Origin: Microplitis mediator
Lineage: Eukaryota > Arthropoda > Insecta > Hymenoptera > Braconidae
Assembly (NCBI RefSeq): GCF_029852145.1
Contig: NC_079975.1
Coordinates: 24,867,364 to 24,931,363 of the forward strand
DNA: 64,000 nucleotides
Direction of reading: 5' to 3'
The translations under genes were made by a program, and so were the position numbers. A model generated the notes under the pieces. The model had not been told where the DNA came from. It did not search any database and saw nothing but the letters and a program-made list of their open reading frames with translations. Position 1 is the first letter of the stretch, and each line of letters begins with the position of its first letter. Positions 60,243 through 64,000 of the stretch are shown in pieces.

Positions 60243-63210
60243 AAATCTTAATCTTTTTAAAGCTATAGGGCTCGAAAATTCTTAAATGCAATAATTAATA
60301 TAAAATTATTTTCGACAAAATAAAAACTTTGAAATTTCATTGATTTAAATGATATTTATATGTAAATCTAAACCGAGTGATTTGTGATTTACTTCTGCTG
60401 GCTGAGTGTCGCTTCCGGGTATACGTCGTGATATATTTCACCGTCACGAGGATAATGTTACTTTTCTTCCCCTGTTCATAGAGCCGTGAATTTTTTGTCT
60501 TGAATTTCGTAGCTTGTAACCTACAATCCTCCCTATCTGTATAGTTCTTTTGGTAGTAGCAACCTGTCAAGTCCATTACTTCTTTTCTTTACCCTCGTCT
60601 TTACTCAATTTCTTTGCAGTTCCATTAGTTCTTTCACTTGTTTTTGACTCAATCTCACTTTCTTAACTCATTATATCCGTCATTCTACTATACTGTAAAA
60701 GCGTGATTTATGACTTTTAACATGTTTCGCTACGGCAGATAGAATTAAAAAAAATAGCTTCTATGATTATTTTTAATTTTAATTTTTTACAAAAGCTGGG
60801 TATTTTTAAGGTAGTTGTCCTGCTACAATATTGTCAAAAAGTTATGAGCCATATACGCGGTAAGAGTAGGTTAGGTAGTAGTTAAAACGAGACATTGCTT
60901 TTGTTTGATACTGTACCCGTGAGAAGTTTACCTACACACTACTCATATATACGTATACACAAATACTATTGAACATTTTCTTAAATTAAAATTTGACAAC
61001 GTCGCATATACTCTGCCAGTTGCTGTATAGTGTACTGAGTATATGTTTAAATTTACCGCTCAAATAATACTATGTATACTCGCGTACAGCGTTGTCAGAT
61101 TGTTTTTTTCCAATTCACCGACATGTATATTTTTTCATTTATTGTTGAACTTTGCGTTGCTATATCTCAACAATGAGATGGTGAATACTTAATTTTTTTT
61201 TTTAAATAAATTCAGGACAAATTCATTAATTTTCTGTTAGTTTTTCAAAAGTTTCTGACTGTTAGTTTTTTTATTAGAATCACGAACGTGACTTGAAACG
61301 CATACTCCTCATTGCTCGCAATGTTAATGATCCGAACTTTGATTATAAATATTTCAAATTAGAGATGGTCAATCGACTTCAAATTTTAATGGTAACTGTA
61401 TCTTAATACCCTTAATAAGTACACAAAATTTTATGACTTTCTGACACTATGCCCATCTCCCGACAACTACCTTAAAGTAACAAGGAATTTTTTGTTATTG
61501 AATCAATTTTTCTATGAAAGTAGCTAAGAAATTTTTATTGGTTTTTTAATCCTAAGAAAAAAATCAAATAAAGTAGAAGTTACAGTACATTTTTATCTAT
61601 GTAGTATCATTATTAATTCCTCGCTAATATTCAAAGAAAAAAATTTGATGTAACAAAATACTTACAACATATAGCGCCATAAGCTATAGAGAAATGAATT
61701 CCGAAAATGTAAAAAGAAAAAAAAAAATATCAAAAACTCTTCAAGTTGCCATGCAAACACTGGCCAAGAAAGTAGTCGAGATAAATAAGTTTAAAGTTTT
61801 AAATGAAAATCGTGATTGCCTACACCTGCGCGCGTATCTATTTCTGACGTAGTTTCTCATTTGTTGAAACAACTTTTGAAAATTTTGAAAACCTCTAATT
61901 TTGAAAAATAAAAACAGTCACTGAGTTTAAATTATATTTGATCATGTGTTGGATTTGAAGTTTTGATTTTTAAAAAGCTCTGAATAAATTCAAAGTTGTC
62001 AACTCGAAGCTCTAGTTAAATTGGTTAAAATTTCGAAATTTATTCTGTTAAACAATTTTTGAATATTGTTTTTTTTTCACACGAGACTTATCGATCGAAA
62101 CTTTTGAATTTTTGAATATAAACGATGATTTTCTATTCAGAGATTTAAATAAACATCATAGTTTTTTTTTCGTCTCTTTTTAAACACTTTTAGTCTAGTT
62201 TTTTGTGTGGAAGTAGGCATCGGAAAATATTCTCGAAAAGATGATTCTTATAAAGGTGGTGGTCACGAGCTTCAACGGTGAATCAATTTTGTTTCCAAGC
62301 CTTTTTATAATTTACTTCTCAAACTATTGGGTAAATATTTAAATGTTAATATGTTTATACTCATAAATATATATACTGGTGACATTCTGAATTGAATTTT
62401 TTATGTGTGACGGTTGAATCTGCATTCTTGAAAAAGCTTTTACATCCAAGTGCAGTGACACGAAGACTTCGAATAAGTGTTTTAGCTTCTAGTCACGATT
62501 TATAGGGACAAAGTACTACACCCATGGTTTTTTACCGTTTTACTTCACAGTAGAGAAGTGAAAAAGTTATAAATTGACGGGAAAAGTTATTTTTAAACTT
62601 TTTACATCTGATCTATTTTATTTTTGAATGTTGCTATTACTTTTTTAATAACAAAATTCCTCCAATGTCAACATCCATTCAAAAAATACTTAACTCCACA
62701 ATAACATGAAATTTTCTTGATCAAAGTTGGTACATAGGATTTCGGTTTTTTTGGCCTGAGCTATTACTTTTTGCCAGATACATTACGAAACTGTAAACTT
62801 CTCACTAAAGAAATAAAAAATTAATAAAAAGCAAGTTACGCGAGTCGAAATATTCATGCCTAAATTTGAACTGCAGTAAGTGAGGTTAAAGAAGTTTAGT
62901 AGATGTTCCATGATATAACTCACAAGTGTATTCGAAACTCTCGTTTGAACTTCAATGTTGTACTCATTCCTTATTGCTGTAAGATCGACCTAAATCTGTT
63001 AATTTGGTTGGTATATGAACATCGAAGACGATAGTTTTAACGTTACTGTTTTTCTTTTTTTCTTCAAATAGTTGACGATCTCTTCTCGCCTGATCAGCAG
63101 AAGAAATATCAGATTCCCATTTCAGAGAGACAATTTAATCGCTGCAAAAATAATCCCTATTGGTGGATTAGTCAAGGAGATATTATTGAAAAAGAAAAAA
63201 AAATTGTCTA
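60243..63210. other. intron DNA without recognised features
   Basis: AT-rich. A less AT-rich patch at 60,390-60,560 is open on the minus strand for 79 codons but shows no family motif. No receptor exon was found. Confidence 0.35.
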
Positions 63211-63333
63211 TACCCATACGAAAAAAATATACATCCGGATATATCCGGGCAAATCTGGAATATGTTACATATATGTTGCATATATGTAACATATTCCAGA
63301 TTTGCCCGGATATATATTTTTTCCGTATGGGTA
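63211..63333. mobile_element. palindromic MITE, TACCCATACG ends
   Basis: TACCCATACGAAAAAAATAT and ATATTTTTTCCGTATGGGTA are complementary, and pairing continues through CCGGGCAAATCTGGAATATG to a centre at CATATATG. The left arm carries about 10 extra bases (ATCCGGATAT). The outermost TA may be the target duplication. It makes one of the cleanest hairpins in the window; frames on both strands are artefacts. Confidence 0.85.
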
Positions 63334-63599
63334 ATATTGCATTTGAATTTTGAAAAACTCGTTTCAAAAACTTCCAAATTGATTAAGGCATTCAGATATT
63401 AGAATAAAACAAAGTAATTAAGCTGATAGAAGGATTTCTTAACATTTAAAAAGACTTCATAGTACTAAAGACATCATTTCTTCAACATCATTTTTTTGTA
63501 TTTAACAAATATTTATTACTATTTAAGAAACTACTTATCAAGACATGATTTTTTAAATATTAAGAAATAATTTCCTAAACGGTAAGAAATATTTGTTAA

Positions 63600-63997
63600 C
63601 TTTTCGTTACTCGGCTATGAGCGTGACGCCGCCTTTTTGACTAAAATTGCAATAAAAATTACTGTATAGGTATTTGTGACTTCATACTCAACCAATTTTC
63701 TTTTTGAAATCTATATTTTTGTTAAATATAATTATAATTGATAAATATATATTTTAAATATAAAAAAAGCATATTTATGTATTACAAGAATGTGAAAAAG
63801 TGGCACAGTGCTCATTATGCGAGTTAAATCGTCGATTCAATTTTTGTGACCACGTTGCCAAACTTACTGTTGTTACTGTAAGATATAATTCATTATAGCA
63901 TTATAATTTGGCAACTTCGCATTTCCTTTAGCATGGGCGGCACAGTGCTCGGCGTGCGATGAAAATCGTCGGGCAAGTGGGCGCGAGTAACGAAAGG
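63600..63997. mobile_element. piggyBac-like MITE at the window edge
   Basis: TTAA at 63,596-63,599 is followed by CTTTTCGTTACTCGGC; the right end GCGCGAGTAACGAAAGG is followed by TTA at the last base of the window, where a fourth base would complete TTAA. The termini match the 108-bp copy at 39,998-40,105. The interior contains GGGCAAGTGG and AGTGCTCGGCGTGCGATG and no transposase frame. Confidence 0.75.
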
Positions 63998-64000
63998 TTA

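Noticed and set aside
60337..60576. 79-codon minus-strand frame as a gene
   Set aside because: No recognisable domain and no splice or promoter context; possibly an eroded element.
1..64000. Integrated viral genes
   Set aside because: I looked for capsid, polymerase or envelope-like frames and for endogenous viral segments; none is recognisable.

Overview
The window is AT-rich animal nuclear DNA, almost certainly from an insect. The evidence is two exons of an insect-type nicotinic acetylcholine receptor (nAChR), an intron-bearing secreted serine-protease homologue, a 5S rRNA-derived SINE, decayed Jockey-type LINE tails, LTR relics, and a very dense load of short foldback (MITE-like) elements. 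A hymenopteran, perhaps a parasitoid wasp, would fit, but nothing here proves it. There are no bacterial operons, rRNA genes, intact tRNAs or CRISPR arrays.

Layout. 1-4.1 kb: gene-free DNA with two foldback elements; one, of about 970 bp, is split by a hAT-like insertion. 4.1-7.65 kb: a four-exon plus-strand gene for a catalytically dead trypsin-like protein of 283 residues; its introns hold a CCCTG-ended MITE, a 5S-derived SINE with a 17-bp target duplication, and a copy of another MITE. 7.7-37 kb: no recognisable host exon; it holds nested MITEs, a probable solo LTR, a Jockey-clade relic, a long terminal-inverted-repeat element with a tRNA-like segment, a 76-bp perfect palindrome, and an inverted pair of 0.8-1 kb repeats. 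37,126-37,170 and 53,290-53,399: two consecutive nAChR exons of 45 and 110 bp, whose sizes and phases match the conserved insect exons, separated by a 16.1-kb intron full of nested elements. 53.4-64 kb: the next intron, still open at the window end, with further MITEs, a solo LTR and a long (GT)n tract.

How it fits together. The receptor gene's upstream exon, which should precede the 45-bp exon, was not found in 7.6-37 kb, and the downstream one was not found after 53.4 kb. The window is therefore probably the inside of one very large receptor gene, with the protease-homologue gene nested in an upstream intron on the same strand. The rest is transposable-element sediment. The most striking pattern is a set of foldback elements that share similar outer termini (TACACGG, TACACTG, TACCCGCATG or CCCGAGTC followed by an A-rich stretch, usually next to TA) but are each filled with many copies of their own short palindromic motif. 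No transposase gene was recognised, so all appear non-autonomous.
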